A stretch of 64,000 nt of DNA from Diplocarpon mali (lineage: Eukaryota; Ascomycota; Leotiomycetes; Helotiales; Drepanopezizaceae): positions 244,910 to 308,909 of the forward strand of contig JAENRP010000005.1 of the NCBI GenBank assembly GCA_024741835.1. Reading direction: 5' to 3'. The notes under the pieces are model-generated. The model saw only the letters and a list, made by a program, of their open reading frames with translations, was not told where the DNA came from and ran no database searches. A program made the position numbers and the translations under genes. This document shows, one piece after another, positions 1-14,130 of the stretch. Position 1 is the first letter of the stretch; each line of letters starts with the position of its first letter.

Positions 1-68
1 GAGTTCTGCGTGTTTTCCTATTCCTAAATTGCCCTTGCATACCTGAACTTATTTGGCGCTGGCTAAAC

Positions 69-1526
<1,458 letters not shown>

Positions 1527-4215
1527 GGTTCCGAGAATGAAAAAAGGCTATTGCTTTTGGCTGACACTCGTTGGGGGAGGTTGGTTTCTAATATTCATGC
1601 TTGATTGTTGTAGAACTCCTTAGGTTTCTTTCTCCAAGCGAAGTCGATAGCAAAGTCGTTAGCGAAGCCGATACCCCGAGATGGGAATTTTGCGCCTTCA
1701 ATTTTCTCCTGACTTGATCAAAGCCTAGTGCATGCTTTACGCTCCTAGGCTTTTACGTTTTTGGTTGCTTTGTCTGGCTTTCGAAACGCTTGAGAAGGTG
1801 ACACAAGCCGAGTACGTCCTTTATAGTGGTAGTGTCTGGCATAATCCTCAAACGCTTCTTGCTGTGTTTTGGAAGGTAACACATAAGATTATGAACATTC
1901 GACCATCGAGGCTCTTTCATTAAAAACTCCCGAGTGGATATCAATGTCTAAGCAATGCGTCAGTGGCCACTTCTGTGGAGACTCAGGTCGTGGGCATTGA
2001 TACTCGCGACATTGAGATCATTGCACGGCTTCGCGCCTGTGGTTATTGCTATCTAACCTCTTTGCCATCTTCGCCGAGCCATGTTTGCAATGATCGCCGT
2101 CCCCTGCAGGCATAGCTAGACCATTGGCCAATTTTATATGTCACAATCATACTGATGCCCCGAGGGCGTACAGTAGCAGTGCTGTCGTGTACGAGCCCAG
2201 CTCCTCTTTCTTGCTCGTCCCTTCTCTTGAGCGGGTTCCCACAACGGACCGCAGGCAGGCAGAGAGCAAAACCGCCCGGAGATTTGAATCGCGCCTACGG
2301 TACTCGATATACGCTCCTGGGGTATCCTTGAACAGTAGTTCCGTACTAGTAGGGTGTCAAGGTGAGTTCAATGCAGGAGTTTATCATGACATTGTATGGC
2401 TCGCGACGTCCCCAGGGCGTTTTTGCCTCCTCAAATTATCTACGATTCAGTCACTTGGCTCCTATCTAAGTCAATCAGGACGAAACATCTGGCTTAATTT
2501 CGAAAAGAGGACTAAACCTCCGATATTTAGAAGTGATTATTTGAAGTACAATTTCCTTCCACTCCTCCTCCCTCTTCCCCTTAGCTAAATCGTCGTCCCC
2601 TATCCTAGCTCTCCCTTGGCTGCATTTTTAAATTTACTTTTCTTCTAAACCTCACCCCCTTCTTTCAGACCAAGCTTCTGGGTCTGCTTGTAGAGGTACA
2701 TGCACTGATATTTGGATCGTAGAGATAGAATACGAGGAAGCGGCAAAACAAGCGTGATGGGTTCTATTCGAAGAAGAATAGTACCATAACGTCCGCGTCT
2801 CACCAATAATTAGATTTATAGTGTTGATTAATTAACATTACCGATGCTACTCTTTCCTTCGTTTTCTTTAGTACAGCTAGTGATGCCAAAGAATAAGAAT
2901 TACGAGGTGTGGACGATAATCTATATGAGTATACGACGTGTGGTATAGAAGACAGGTACGACGTGCGAGTGTGCATCGAAGGGAATGGAGGGAAAACAAG
3001 GAGAAGCCTCGATATTGGTAACCAGGAAACACGCTTGTTGCCACGCTTGCAAGGGTAGCCAGCGACTGTGCCTACCTGTAGATAGCGGAATGTAGATAAA
3101 TACCTGTAGGAGAGCACGCGGCAAAGACATATATCACGTACCTAAGCCTCACAGCACGTATCACGGGTAACCCCTCGACAGAGGAAATACACCCACTCCG
3201 CTATTCCTGATTGGTCGATTCATCAACTCGAAGCTCGTAGCAAACACTGATTAGAGTTCAACCCCCTCGCTATTTCCAGAGCACTTGCTCAGATACGCGT
3301 CAAACCCGTCACTCAAATCTGAGCACGGACTGATGTGGCCGCGGTTGCGGATTGATTCGCTCCAGAAAAGGGGTCGCAAGGCGTTTTGCTGTGATCTGGC
3401 CCTGGCTCTACGGCTCCGCAAAAGCGTCGTGCAAACGCGCCCTCGGCGGCGTAATCGGTTAAGCGAGTGTTGATACTGGTGGGTAAGTAGGTACTACCAC
3501 CCAAGCAACCCAGACCAGCTCATCTTGGAGGCGAAAAAGGCAGATAGATAGGTGGCGCAAAACTGGACCCAAGGAACAGGAATGTCGTTCGGTCATGGAT
3601 CATGCGGCATAGCGATCTCTCTTTCCCCTGAAAGTCCTTGCATCATCTTGGCCGCATCTCTTGGGTGTACTTTAAAAAATTGCTGGGATCTCCCCAACCT
3701 CGTTTTCGAGTTGCAGTTACAGAGTAGTCCATTCACCGTCCTTTAAATTTCTTGGTGATAATACTCCCGCCCCTTCCGCCTGAGCTCTGCTCGAGCTCGA
3801 TCCCGAAGCTACTCAGGCTCTCGGTGACATCCACTATCACCAAAAACAAAGTCAATGATGCGACTACATACAAAGTCAGGGATGCACAGCCGCCATCAAC
3901 TCTGAAAAGGCTTGCAGCACGTAGGAAAAAAAATAGCTATCGTTTCATCCTTATACCAATCAAATTTGGTATCTCTTGTGTCGACAGTCAATGTACGACA
4001 GCCAGCCCCCTTTCCCACACCTTGCCCTCGAGTGATGGGTAACAAGCGAATCAACAGAGAGAAGGAAAGAACGCTAATCTCAGAATCCACCACGTCGAAT
4101 CGAAGCATCACTGATAATACATCATCTCATTCAATCCCATATATCGCCGGTAGTCGTAAGATATCATCTTCCCTGTCGTACAAGCCGTTACGAAGTCCCC
4201 GTCCAAGTAGACGTC
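1527..4215. other. Intergenic, no supportable gene
   Basis: The stretch lies between the CaMK kinase and the minus-strand TPR-like gene. Short open frames occur (for example 2124-2588 on plus, 154 codons) but their translations are compositionally random, show no domain and do not join to others through plausible splice sites. The 2580-2660 part is C/T rich, and 2800-2960 is rich in TA and TTAATTAA-like sequence. It probably contains the 3' end of the kinase transcript and the terminator of the convergent gene. Confidence 0.6.
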
Positions 4216-5762
4216 TTAGACTCTGTTGATTTCACACAGCGCCTTTTCGCACAGAGCCCGGTATCGCCCGCCGTCGAACCGCTTTCTGTTCCATCCCTGC
4301 CCTTTCAGACGCTCAATCCGCTCCTTCAGCGCCATTCTCTCCTTGCTCGGCCCGTTTGACCCTCGTTCTTCCATCTGCCCCTCGGGCGAATACTGATTCG
4401 GCAGATTCGAGCGCCGCTGCTTGCGAGCGTCTGCTAGGAGACCGATTTGTGTGTGAATGGACGAAATATGATAGGCAAGTTGTGATTTGAGGGCCAAGAG
4501 CTGCGTGCGGTATCGTGTGACTGAATGATGGGGAGAGTAGTTTGAAAGCGCCAAGCTTGGCCTCTTGCTGGTTGGAGATAAGATTGGCTCTTTCTCTCTC
4601 TCCCTCTCCACAGAGGGAGGCACTGGGAAAGCGTCCAGAATAGACTCGTCCACTGCGTTTCCCGCAGGTGGAGAAGTGGCCAAAACGGTTTCCGAGGAGA
4701 GGGTGGGTAGTTCCAGCGAGAAAGAGACCTTCTTCTTGCCGGTTTGTAGACGCCTCTTTGAGAAGTAGCGACTCTCGTTGTCCGAGGAAGAAGCAGGCGA
4801 GGCACTGCGTTTGAAAATTGATTCGTCGAAGATTGGGGAGTTGGGGGTGGACGAGGCGGAGTAGGAAGACGAGGCGGAAGATTGGGAAAAGACGGAGGAG
4901 ACGGATGAGCGGATGCTAGAGGCGATAGAACAGGGCGACGCTTGGCCCCATTTGAAGATTTGATGAGAGGCGAAGGCGATGTTAGGGTCGGTGGAAAAGG
5001 AGGCATATTCAACAAACTGCTCGGCTTTTTGGTAGAAGGCGAGCGACTCCTGGAAGAGTGGAAGCTTGGAGCTGGAATAGTTATGAAGTGTACTGGCTGT
5101 GATCTCCAGAGAGCTTGCAGCGAAGAATGATATGTATATGGTATACAGAGGGTGTATCTTATACTGAGGATTCGTCAGCTTCCTGTAGACTTAAGAAAGC
5201 AATAGCATGTGAACAGAGCTCGACTCACTGGATCATCGATACCATCCAGGACCTGTTTACATCGCATTGCGCACTGCTTGTACTGGCCCTTCGAGTACAA
5301 GAGCCTGGTTTCCTCCATGACAGTGCTCCACTCCTTTTGAGTATTTGGCTGAATTGTGAGGCTGGTCACTGGGCCGGGGCGAGTTCTCTTATGAGGCGGT
5401 GGCGACGGGGTTTTTCGAGTTTTGAGTGTCAACGGGCTAGGTTGCTCCGGGGACGACGAGGGTTTTGTTTCCGAGATACTCGCCTCGAGCTTGAAGGGAA
5501 TCAAACGATCTATCTCTTGAATTGCGGAGCTGCTGGTGGAGACAAAGTCGTTTGTCGTCGGCCTGCTTGAGACAACAAGTAGGGGAGCGGGATCGTTCGG
5601 CAATATATTTGCTGCAGCACTCCTCACCGAGCCTTCCGAGCGTTGTTTCCGCAAATTATTGCGAATGCAGGCGTTTGCAAGCGACTCTTTGTCCGGAGCA
5701 GGAGAACAATTCGGAAAGAGTGTGTAATGTGAGGAAACTCGACGTATCGTATGTGAAGACAT
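4216..5762 (-). CDS. Conserved fungal hypothetical protein, TPR-like helical region, disordered middle
   Basis: Not recognised by name. Two exons join in frame, 5762-5229 and 5163-4216 (65-nt GT-AG intron), giving about 493 aa. Residues 1-140 are Pro/Ser/Thr-rich and look disordered. Residues about 145-235 (from EWSTVMEETRLLYSKGQYKQ) form amphipathic helices resembling a tetratricopeptide repeat pair and span the intron. A long Ser-rich segment follows, containing KKKVSFSLELP near residue 322; KVSF fits the RVxF consensus for protein phosphatase 1 docking (inference only). The C-terminus (about 400-493) is charged and helical, ending in an RYRALCEKALCE helix. A nearer acceptor (CAG at 5183) would run into a stop, so the acceptor before 5163 was chosen. 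The start at 5762 is the first ATG of the frame and is not certain. The open, co-linear exons and biased composition support a real gene. Confidence 0.72.
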
Positions 5763-8700
5763 GGCTGAACACCAACAGGCGAACGAGCGGGCACGAGAAG
5801 GGAGCGGCGCAGGGTTCCTACAGCTTGATCAAGTTGAAATCGCAACGGAGGCGGAGACAGGAACAGAGACGGAGACGTGGAGCCCTCGATCAGGGAGCAT
5901 GGCCAAGATATATGGACAGGCAAAGAAATAAGCATATCAAGGCAACGCAGAGCAGGGCGCGGCAACGAAAGGAGGGCCCCTGCATCACAGCCATGTCAAT
6001 AATCGCATCGTGGACCGTGGACCNNNNNNNNNNNNNNNNNNNNNNNNNNNNNNNNNNNNNNNNNNNNNNNNNNNNNNNNTCCGGCAGAGAGTACGGACAG
6101 TGCTGCACTGCTATCCTGGTTCTTGCATACCTACTGTACCATGTAGTGTAGCTCTACACAGGAAAGGGATCCATCCCTGCGCACAGGGCTTGCCCCCGGA
6201 TTGACACGGCCATCCAATTTGAATTGAACGCCGCGGGATCAACGGACACTGAATTGCAAGTCCGCGGGCGACGGGCACCTGGCGACGGGCGACGGAGCGG
6301 AGCTGAGCTCCCAGTCCTGAAGAGAGAGCACATAGCAACAATGCCGCCGGACGCCCTTTGCAGGGAAGCAATGGGACGCCCTGCCTGCACGAGCCTCTGG
6401 TGTATTCGAACTACAGAGTACTACCGTACGCAGTACTCGCGACAGTCGACAGTCACCCGACGAAGCTTCAATCCGATGGGCCAGACCATACTCGTCCCGT
6501 ATGAGAGGCGCTCCAGGTGCACCAGGTCTTGGTTTCATGGTCCGGGACCCTGTCCAAGCTTGGACGACCTTGTCCTCAAGAAGCGTCAAGAAGGCTTGAG
6601 GGAAGCTTCGGCTTCGGACGTGGCAGGTATTCGTCTGAAGTCCTGAGTACGAGCCGTGGCAACAGCAATTATGATTCCAATTACGATTACCATGAGAATG
6701 ACAACCATACTCACAACCACAATCACAGCCCTTCTACGCAAAGATTCCTTTGAAAAGCAAAAGCTAGGCCGTTACAAAACACCGGGTCGAAGCTGAGGCA
6801 ACGCGAATACGGAAAATGATATCGATTGCGGTGCCCTCCTCGGACGGTCAGTACACTGTGCACAGTCGAGGTCAACGATCACTTCCGGTACTGGTAGGTC
6901 TGTGCTCCTCGTGGAGGACTGGCCCCAGAGATCGGCTGAGTCCTGACTCTGCAACTCTCCCCTAACCCAAGGGGGAATACCTGCCAGAGCGGGCCCGGGG
7001 GATGGAGAGTCATTGATTTGGACGAGAATCCCCTTCTCCGGCAGTAGAGAGGAGTGGTCCGCACGAGACTTGTGAGTCCTGACACCCGAAAAGTTTCAGT
7101 CCACAACCCCTCAGTCGACACTTGAAGCTGAGAGGTCAGAGACATACATCGCCCCGAACAGACTGGTTGAAGGATAGTTCCCTTGTTCGTACACAGCACA
7201 CAGGAGAACCGATGCACAGCTCCAGAATCAAATAGCGAGGGGCCTCCCTCAGGCAGGGATGTCGGCATTATGGGACGCTCGTCCTCTCCGGCACTTCCCT
7301 CCCCCCTGATGAAAAGCCTGACCCCCGAAAAGCATCGAGTGGCCTGCTCTTGCAATGCCGAGAATCGTCCTCCCATAGAATACACCTTTTGAGCTGATAC
7401 CTCGCGGTACAGTTCTCTTTCTACTCCTCCGAGCAGGTATTTATTTGCTATTGACACTTTCCAAGGGGAGATGCTCGAACGGTGATAAGGCCGAGCTCTA
7501 GGAGTTTGCCTGCCAGGCATCACGCCGCTAAATAAGGCTCGCTTGGGGAGTCAATGTGGTAACCGGTAAGAAAAGTTGAGTATAAACCGACAAGGAATAC
7601 ATCACACTTGCCGAGATACTTTTTTCGGGAAGTTTATGTATTTTCTTATTTGCACCGACTAGTCCCCTTTCAGCCACACACAGTAGCCTTTGTAGAGGTC
7701 CTGTGCTGCCGACTACTCCCGGCTTTTTTCGTCTATACTATGGGTCGGATCCCACTGATTAGCACCCCATAGACCAGGGGGTATAACTATCCTACACTCC
7801 ACCCCCACCGGGCCGGCTCAAAAGTTCGACTTTAGCAGTGGCACAGGCGAAGAAATTCACATTTGAACCAGCAGTACTTCAACCACACATCGAGAGCAGG
7901 CCAAACTTTCAAATTTTAGGATCATCAAGTATTTCAAGTTGTACAGATCGTTTTCGCGACTGTTTCTCTTCGCATACAAATGTTTACTTCCCAAAGCAAA
8001 AGCAAGCTACTGCTGATTCGGCTTTTGAATGTCAAACTCAAAAATGCTACCCTCGAGCTACTGCGTACTGAGTAGTTAAGGTGGTTAGGATAATGGTACC
8101 CTACCCGGAGTAGTTTTTGTCCCAAGCAACAGAGTTCGTTCTGATAATAAGGTTCTTGCTAATGCCGCCTGCAAGGTTAGAAGGAACGGAAGTACTCCAA
8201 GTTTTCGAGCTTGGGAAATTACAAATATGCGGCTTCACGGAAACGATAAAGGAATAAGGCTATCAGGCATATGCGCAGATCGCATGCCAATTCACCCACG
8301 CCGCTTTTGCTTCTTTCTGAAGCTGACCTGGAATTTCAAAGATAGCCCTCACCTGCCTACCATACCGAGGCACCTAAGATAAGTAAAAGATATTACTCAT
8401 TATACGACATAAGAGTCATTAACAACGAGAGTTCAGATAGTAAGTCGATCCTGTAACATCACTCAATACAATAGTAAGTTGTAAAGTATTCCCTATTGCC
8501 GTTATCACTAGTATGTTACTATTAGGTACAAAGTAGATAGTTTAGAGGGGAAGTTCTACCAGCCGCTTGCATTTAACAATGTTTCGTACTCGCAGTCTTT
8601 CTGTATCTCGAATTTGACACACACTGCGCAAGGGAACTCGGCCATGAAACTATGTGTCTACAGCACGTGTTGTAGGTGGCTCATAGGATGTAACAAATAC

Positions 8701-11700
8701 TACAGATTCTGACATCAACCAGACTTGTCCTCGCTGTCGCACAATACACTAACTGTAGAGGCTCCCTGATTCAAGTTAGACCACTGTACTCGCGTCTCCT
8801 TTAATGTGAGTGCATACGTAATCTTTGGCTGTGGCAAAGGCGAACGGATGAACATCTGGATTCGAGGGAGGCGGGGGGCGCGTGGGGGGGCGGCAGCATT
8901 CACTTTTTGGAGAAAAGCTGCCAACTTTGCAACTCCGCAGGAGAGCTGCCCTCTTCTCTACGCAACCGAGGCCGGTTGAGAACCCGCAGGAGGCAAATAG
9001 GCACCAAAACATATAACGAGCTTGGAAGCCCTTCCCATAGCGCGGCTAATTCCTTTCGCGCTGCCTTGAAAAACTATCGGGACAGGAATCCTTTCATTCC
9101 TGCTCCCTATTTCTTCTTCTTTTCTCGACTCTGGTGGGGAGAGGAAAGTCCTGCAAGCTGTGCTCTATCCCGTAACCCGACATACTCCAAGATAGCCGGG
9201 TGAATGAAAAATGCTGGAAGCCGAGTAACTCGGAAGTTGCCTAAGGCGTACTCTACCATACTCGGGGAGGGGGAACAGTATCAAATATTCCTCTGTTGTC
9301 AATCCCAAGGTTCGCCGCGTTGAGTTCCCGTTGTGAAGCGGTTGTGATTCTTACTTTGCGGTGGATTTCTTCTGCCGTGGATTTGGCGGAATCAATAGCA
9401 GTGGCAATGGGGTCAATAGCAAACCTGTACCCAACTTTCCCCCTGTTTCCAGGCATACGTGCCACTTTAATAAGCGAAACTCTTCTTTTGAACTACCTCT
9501 CTAGGAGAATAGTACTAATAGTAACGACCATACTTAACCCTTTACGTGTATGCGTATAAGAAGTAGTCCATTATACCGAACGATATGATTGCTATACTCC
9601 AGTGTATTATTGACTGCTTTCGGAGTATATTGTAAACAACATATATGACCTTCGATTTCTCTTCTTCAGCTTGCAGGAGCAAAAGCAGCTGTGGGTAAAC
9701 CTGTAGGCGATATACGTCTATGCCTTATGGCCTTGTGGCATCTCAATCGGTTCCGTTTATACGTCGCCCCGCTGCTGGGGAGAAGACCGACTACGAGTTG
9801 CAGAAAACCAATAGCATCGCCGCTTCTGCCTGTCTTGGAAATCATACCCCCCAGAAGATATGCGTACTAGAAAAACGCATGCATGAGGATGGGTGCTGCA
9901 TGATCAAATGTACATGGCTCCCTACGATGCAGCACTCTCTCTCCTCCCTACGCAGCCGTCAGGGGAAATCGTCGTTCACTGCATTTCTCTGCTCCGAGCA
10001 ATCTGACGGAATCGCAGGAGAGAGGCGGTGACAGAGACTTCCCCTGTTGTCTCTGCATTCGTGAAGCGGGACTCTCTATTTCAAACGCGAATTCCCCTGT
10101 CCTTCGGAGATCTCTGTTTCGACGTTGCTGTTTGGCGCGAGTAGCAAACCGGTTCTTCTGTTCTGCTCGAAACCCCCAGATGGCGAGTGGGAGGAGCTGG
10201 AAGCTCGGGGACGTTCTTGGATCTCGTCGATTACGGGCCTGGCAGTGTGAGTCGAGAGTCGCGATCGAGAGCATTCGGCTCGCCGAGTAATTCGAGAGAC
10301 GCGACTGCTCGACGCGAATGTATAGGGGAGCGGTCCGAGTCGCGTCGCCAAGATACCATCTGAATGCTGTAGGAGTTAAAGGGCTGGCATAGTAATGATA
10401 AGGCTTGTTTTGGCTCGCGTTGCTGATCAAGTACTCTATCGCAGAGCAAACGAACACCACTTTAAGTTATCATTAATATTGGCAATGCACTCCAAACCAT
10501 TCCCCGCCCTGAAGAACACGATATTGTGGTGTTTGTTTGGCCTTTAGCAAAGTACAGACAACTCTCTAGGTAACTTTCCATAGATAGTTGCCCTGGTATC
10601 GATCCACTGTTAGTGGATTGGGTTCAAGATGGCACTTTAGAGTTCAATTCTGAACAGCTAGCTACGTAATTGGCCAGTAACCTTTACTCTCACATCTCTC
10701 GGCTTTTTCAATGGCATGTAAACCCACATTGTACTACAAGCAGCAGAACAGAACTGTGTGCTACGTACATGTTAGAGACTAATCTCTACTCGGACTCTAA
10801 AATCTAGCTGATTTGTCTCTCCTGTGCTCTCTGTGAAGGGGTTTTAGTTTCAATCCTGCGCTGATTCTCTTCGAAATCTTCTCCAGTAGCTCCGAAGAGA
10901 TTGGAGCCAGCTAGAGCGCCGACTAGCCCTCTTATGCATTAATATAGCTTTAGGTTTCAATACTACAGACCATTCAAGGGGAAATGCACCCGAACCGCTA
11001 CACATGGAATAAGACTTCTCTCCGGGCTTTCGGATTGAAAATCGCTCTCAAAAACCGTTGAAATCTCATCAGGGCGCGTGTGGCAACCCCAAACCACCCA
11101 TTCCAAGACTGTTGCTGGAGGCGGATGCGTGAAACCGATTCGGCGCCGAGTAATGCGTTCAAGACTAGCGTTGTAAAACTATTTCGCGAAAGTGACGTGA
11201 CCCGCACGAATTCTGCAAAGCTATTGGAAGGTTAACAGTGCAAAGATTTTACTTCGTTAGCATCGAGATTTCGATTTCCAGCCCACGATTTCGGTGATTT
11301 GTGGAGCTGGCTACGTCAGCTCAACTCCACCTTAGGTACGGTATCTAAACAAGGTGCTCAAGCTTGAAGAGCTCTAACATCTTATGGAGTCTTAGTGGTA
11401 CGGAGTGGTAATAATTCTAGGGTCCCATGGTTACAAGCAGCTTTGGGGAAGAATAGCTAATCCTCGGCATTGGCAAATTCTCTGGATTAGCAGACTCCTA
11501 GTCTGCGAAACCCGACTCTAGGTACGTTACCCAACGTGCTTATTTTATTCTATTTTCACTGCAAACATCGCCCTGCTGCTTCTCGAGACTGTTTTGACAA
11601 AAGTGAATTGCCAAAACTGTTTTTAAAAATGACTTCGAGTGGCCAAAGGAGCACTTGGGTAGACTCTCTTGCATTAGAATGGCTGATCAGTAGAGTGACA

Positions 11701-12600
11701 ATGGGTTTGCAGCCGATAAGTAATAGAAAGTATAGTGTGTCGTCAGAGGCCAAGCGAATACCACATAAAAGTATAAAAAATATTTCACCTTGCAGACGAA
11801 CTGAATACCACCCTTGCACACACGCTAGTGAGGTGTTTGTTTGGTCTGCAGAAAAGATAAGTGGCTATATTGCTCCGCAAAACTCGATATTTTCAAGGTT
11901 CGAAAACTCGGTCTCCTCTCGCTCTCTGGATCGAGTGGCTGGACTTTCCTTGTTGACGGGAAACTGGCTATGAGATTTCGACCCATCGTATCCGCGATTT
12001 TGAGAAAGTGGAGTATCACACAAAATTTCCCTACAGTCACATGAAATTGTAGGAAGATTGGTGGATAGTCTTCTCTAGTGGCCAACGAATCATATGGCTA
12101 TGTTCAAGCCTGATGGGTTTCTACAGCCAACGTGACTTTTATAACGACCAGTTTTGTGGTCTGTGCCTCAAGGCTGGCAGGGGCTCTCAAACCACTCTGA
12201 TTTTCCATCCTGAGTTCAATGTAGGCAGATCGATTCGAGTAGAGCAACAATGTTTCGCTGGTGTAATTCAACACGCACGGTATGCTGATGAGGTAGCCTC
12301 TCTTTTTCGCAGGAAACGCATTCAACGCCTTCTAATACTGTAGTGCCCGAAATTTCGCTGCTATCGACAACGTGTAGAATTTAATCCTGCGACCATATTT
12401 CTCATGCTCTATTTCTCCTGGCTTGGCTTCCGCAATACCGGCAACGCACTTACCGTTGATTTTTTCTGTTGAATCACCTCTGCTAGTCACCAAGATATTA
12501 GGCACAATCATTACCGTGAACATCAACTAAAAGTGACATGAAAATTCGATCCATGTCGAAGACTTTGATAACCTCGAGGACCCTGAAGACGTAGTGGAAG
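5763..12600. other. Gene desert around an assembly gap
   Basis: About 6.8 kb without a supportable gene. 5810-5880 is a purine-rich low-complexity stretch. 6650-6735 is low-complexity AC/AT-rich sequence encoding Asn/Tyr/His runs. The longest open frame (minus, 6879-7523, 214 codons) has no recognisable domain and no consistent splice partners. Parts of 8380-8560 and 9460-9640 are rich in TA. Two loosely similar blocks occur at 7036-7093 and 7286-7332, each pairing CTCCGGCA with CCTGACMCCCGAAAAG. A short hairpin (GCAGACT-CCT-AGTCTGC) lies at 11490-11506. The region is compatible with decayed mobile DNA but no family can be named. Confidence 0.55.
6024..6079. other. Assembly gap (56 N)
   Basis: A run of 56 undetermined bases. 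Open frames drawn across it have no meaning. Sequence on both sides is noncoding in appearance, so no gene is visibly interrupted. Confidence 1.
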
Positions 12601-14130
12601 CTAAACTATCTTGTTACCAGTTCCTGCAGCTTGATTCATGAGGAAGTTCTTCACAGGCCCCAGGGCGTTCACAGCTCTGAGACCCAGGCTCCTCAGGGGA
12701 ACCAGGGGGCCACTCTCGATAGCATACAGCTTGTGTAGCTTGTCAACCACTCCTAGCATAACATGGTTCGCTGCGTATCTCTCTGCGTTGTACGTCTCCA
12801 GGGACATCTGGACTCCGATATCCTGCCCATGGATGACGGCGAATGCGATTGTATGGGCCAAACTCTCAACATCGCCCTGTCCCTGGTTGAGTCCCTGTCC
12901 AGCCAGAGGGTGGATGGTGTGCGCCGCTTCTCCAACGAGCGCAACTCTTTCCCCGATATATGTATCTGCGTGGCGTAGCTTCAAAGGAAACGATGCAACA
13001 CTCCCTTCTTGAATCCTCACGGACAGCTGAGGGGTTCGAGACCTGTCGAAACCCGTATGCTGTAAACGCCATGCAAACTCCTCTGCCTGTCCTTCGGCTT
13101 GGGTATGCATGTATGCCAGGTCCACTGGCGACAGTCTGAAAGCAGCATTGACCATAGCGATAAAGTCCCTAGGGCTTAAGGTCTTTAAATGTGCCGCAAA
13201 TTCAGGAGTAGTCGACCAAACCAATGTCGAGAAATTTCCCGGTAGCGGAAGCATGGCAACAGGTCCCGTAGGCAAAAATCTCTGATATGCCGTCTTCAAA
13301 CTCTCGCCGTCCCGCCCACTTCCTTCCAGCTCGAGCGTAGCCACCACACTATACCTCTCGTAGTCCCATCCCTTGCTCCCAATCCCCGCGAACGCTCTCA
13401 CAGAACTGTTTGCCCCATCAGCGCCTACGAGCAACCTGGCAGCGATTTTCCTCCCTCCGCTCAACTGCACGACCGGCCAATTGCTTAAATCTACCTCAGC
13501 AGTCTCCTGGCCCAGCACAATATCCACCAGCTTCTGCCCATCTAGCACCTCCACGCCTCCTAAAGCCTCGATCCGTTTCAGCAACGCAGACGTAAGGTTG
13601 AGATTTTCGTTCATATACGCAATCGTGTTGCCCTGCTTCCCGCTCGGCCAGTCGAACTCTATTCTCGCTCCTGTAACACCGTCCCAGACTTGCATCTCCT
13701 GATACGCCTGGACTCGTTCTCTCTGTATATGACTCCATGCTCCTATATTATCCAGAAATCTCACCGAGGAGGGCGTGAGTGAGCTGCATCTGTTCGAGAA
13801 TTGCGTGGGAGGCAGAGAGAAGAGGCGGGCCTTGCCCAAGTCCTGAATCTCTACCAGAGCAACTTTCAGATTCGATGTAGCAGGTGAAGAACCTAGGAAT
13901 TTTTTTTTAGCTAGATCTGTGAATTGTATCAAGTGAAAATGCATACGTAGTGCAGCTAAGAGACTAAGTCCTGCTGGTCCGCCTCCTACACACACGACGT
14001 CGTATATTTCCGGGGTGTTAAAAACATCAGTTCCATATTTCCTTCTCTGACGGTTCCATTGACGTGTGCAAGACGTGCAAACATAGTCGCGTATCAACCG
14101 GAACGTTGGAATTCGCAAAATTGGCGTCAT
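12601..14130 (-). CDS. COQ6: Ubiquinone biosynthesis flavin monooxygenase COQ6
   Basis: FAD-dependent monooxygenase of coenzyme Q synthesis (ring C5 hydroxylation), expected on the matrix side of the mitochondrial inner membrane. The frame is open from ATG 14130 to the stop at 12601 (509 codons). However, 13946-13893 is a GT-AG segment of 54 nt without a stop, encoding an inserted MHFHLIQF...FLG stretch inside the first Rossmann strand-helix. Removing it gives LLAALRSSPATSNLKVALVE and a 491-aa protein, the expected length. Seen motifs: VVCVGGGPAGLSL (FAD dinucleotide fold), LLVGADGANSSVR (DG motif) and LVGEAAHTIHPLAGQGLNQG (normally GDAAH; Glu replaces Asp here). The Arg/Lys-rich N-terminus with RRKYG is compatible with a mitochondrial presequence. 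Most likely exons: 14130-13947 and 13892-12601. Confidence 0.93.
   Translation of the reverse strand: MTPILRIPTFRLIRDYVCTSCTRQWNRQRRKYGTDVFNTPEIYDVVCVGGGPAGLSLLAALRMHFHLIQFTDLAKKKFLGSSPATSNLKVALVEIQDLGKARLFSLPPTQFSNRCSSLTPSSVRFLDNIGAWSHIQRERVQAYQEMQVWDGVTGARIEFDWPSGKQGNTIAYMNENLNLTSALLKRIEALGGVEVLDGQKLVDIVLGQETAEVDLSNWPVVQLSGGRKIAARLLVGADGANSSVRAFAGIGSKGWDYERYSVVATLELEGSGRDGESLKTAYQRFLPTGPVAMLPLPGNFSTLVWSTTPEFAAHLKTLSPRDFIAMVNAAFRLSPVDLAYMHTQAEGQAEEFAWRLQHTGFDRSRTPQLSVRIQEGSVASFPLKLRHADTYIGERVALVGEAAHTIHPLAGQGLNQGQGDVESLAHTIAFAVIHGQDIGVQMSLETYNAERYAANHVMLGVVDKLHKLYAIESGPLVPLRSLGLRAVNALGPVKNFLMNQAAGTGNKIV

Noticed and set aside
2124..2588. 154-codon plus-strand frame
   Set aside because: Low similarity to anything known and no coding-like features; likely chance.
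6879..7523. 214-codon minus-strand frame in the gene desert
   Set aside because: No recognisable domain, random composition, no splice partners; long open frames occur by chance in this GC-balanced stretch.
7738..7772. Seven-base inverted repeat CTATGGG / CCCATAG
   Set aside because: Expected by chance at this length and has no associated feature.
10602..10618. Six-base hairpin ATCCAC-TGTTA-GTGGAT
   Set aside because: Too short to be significant in 64 kb.
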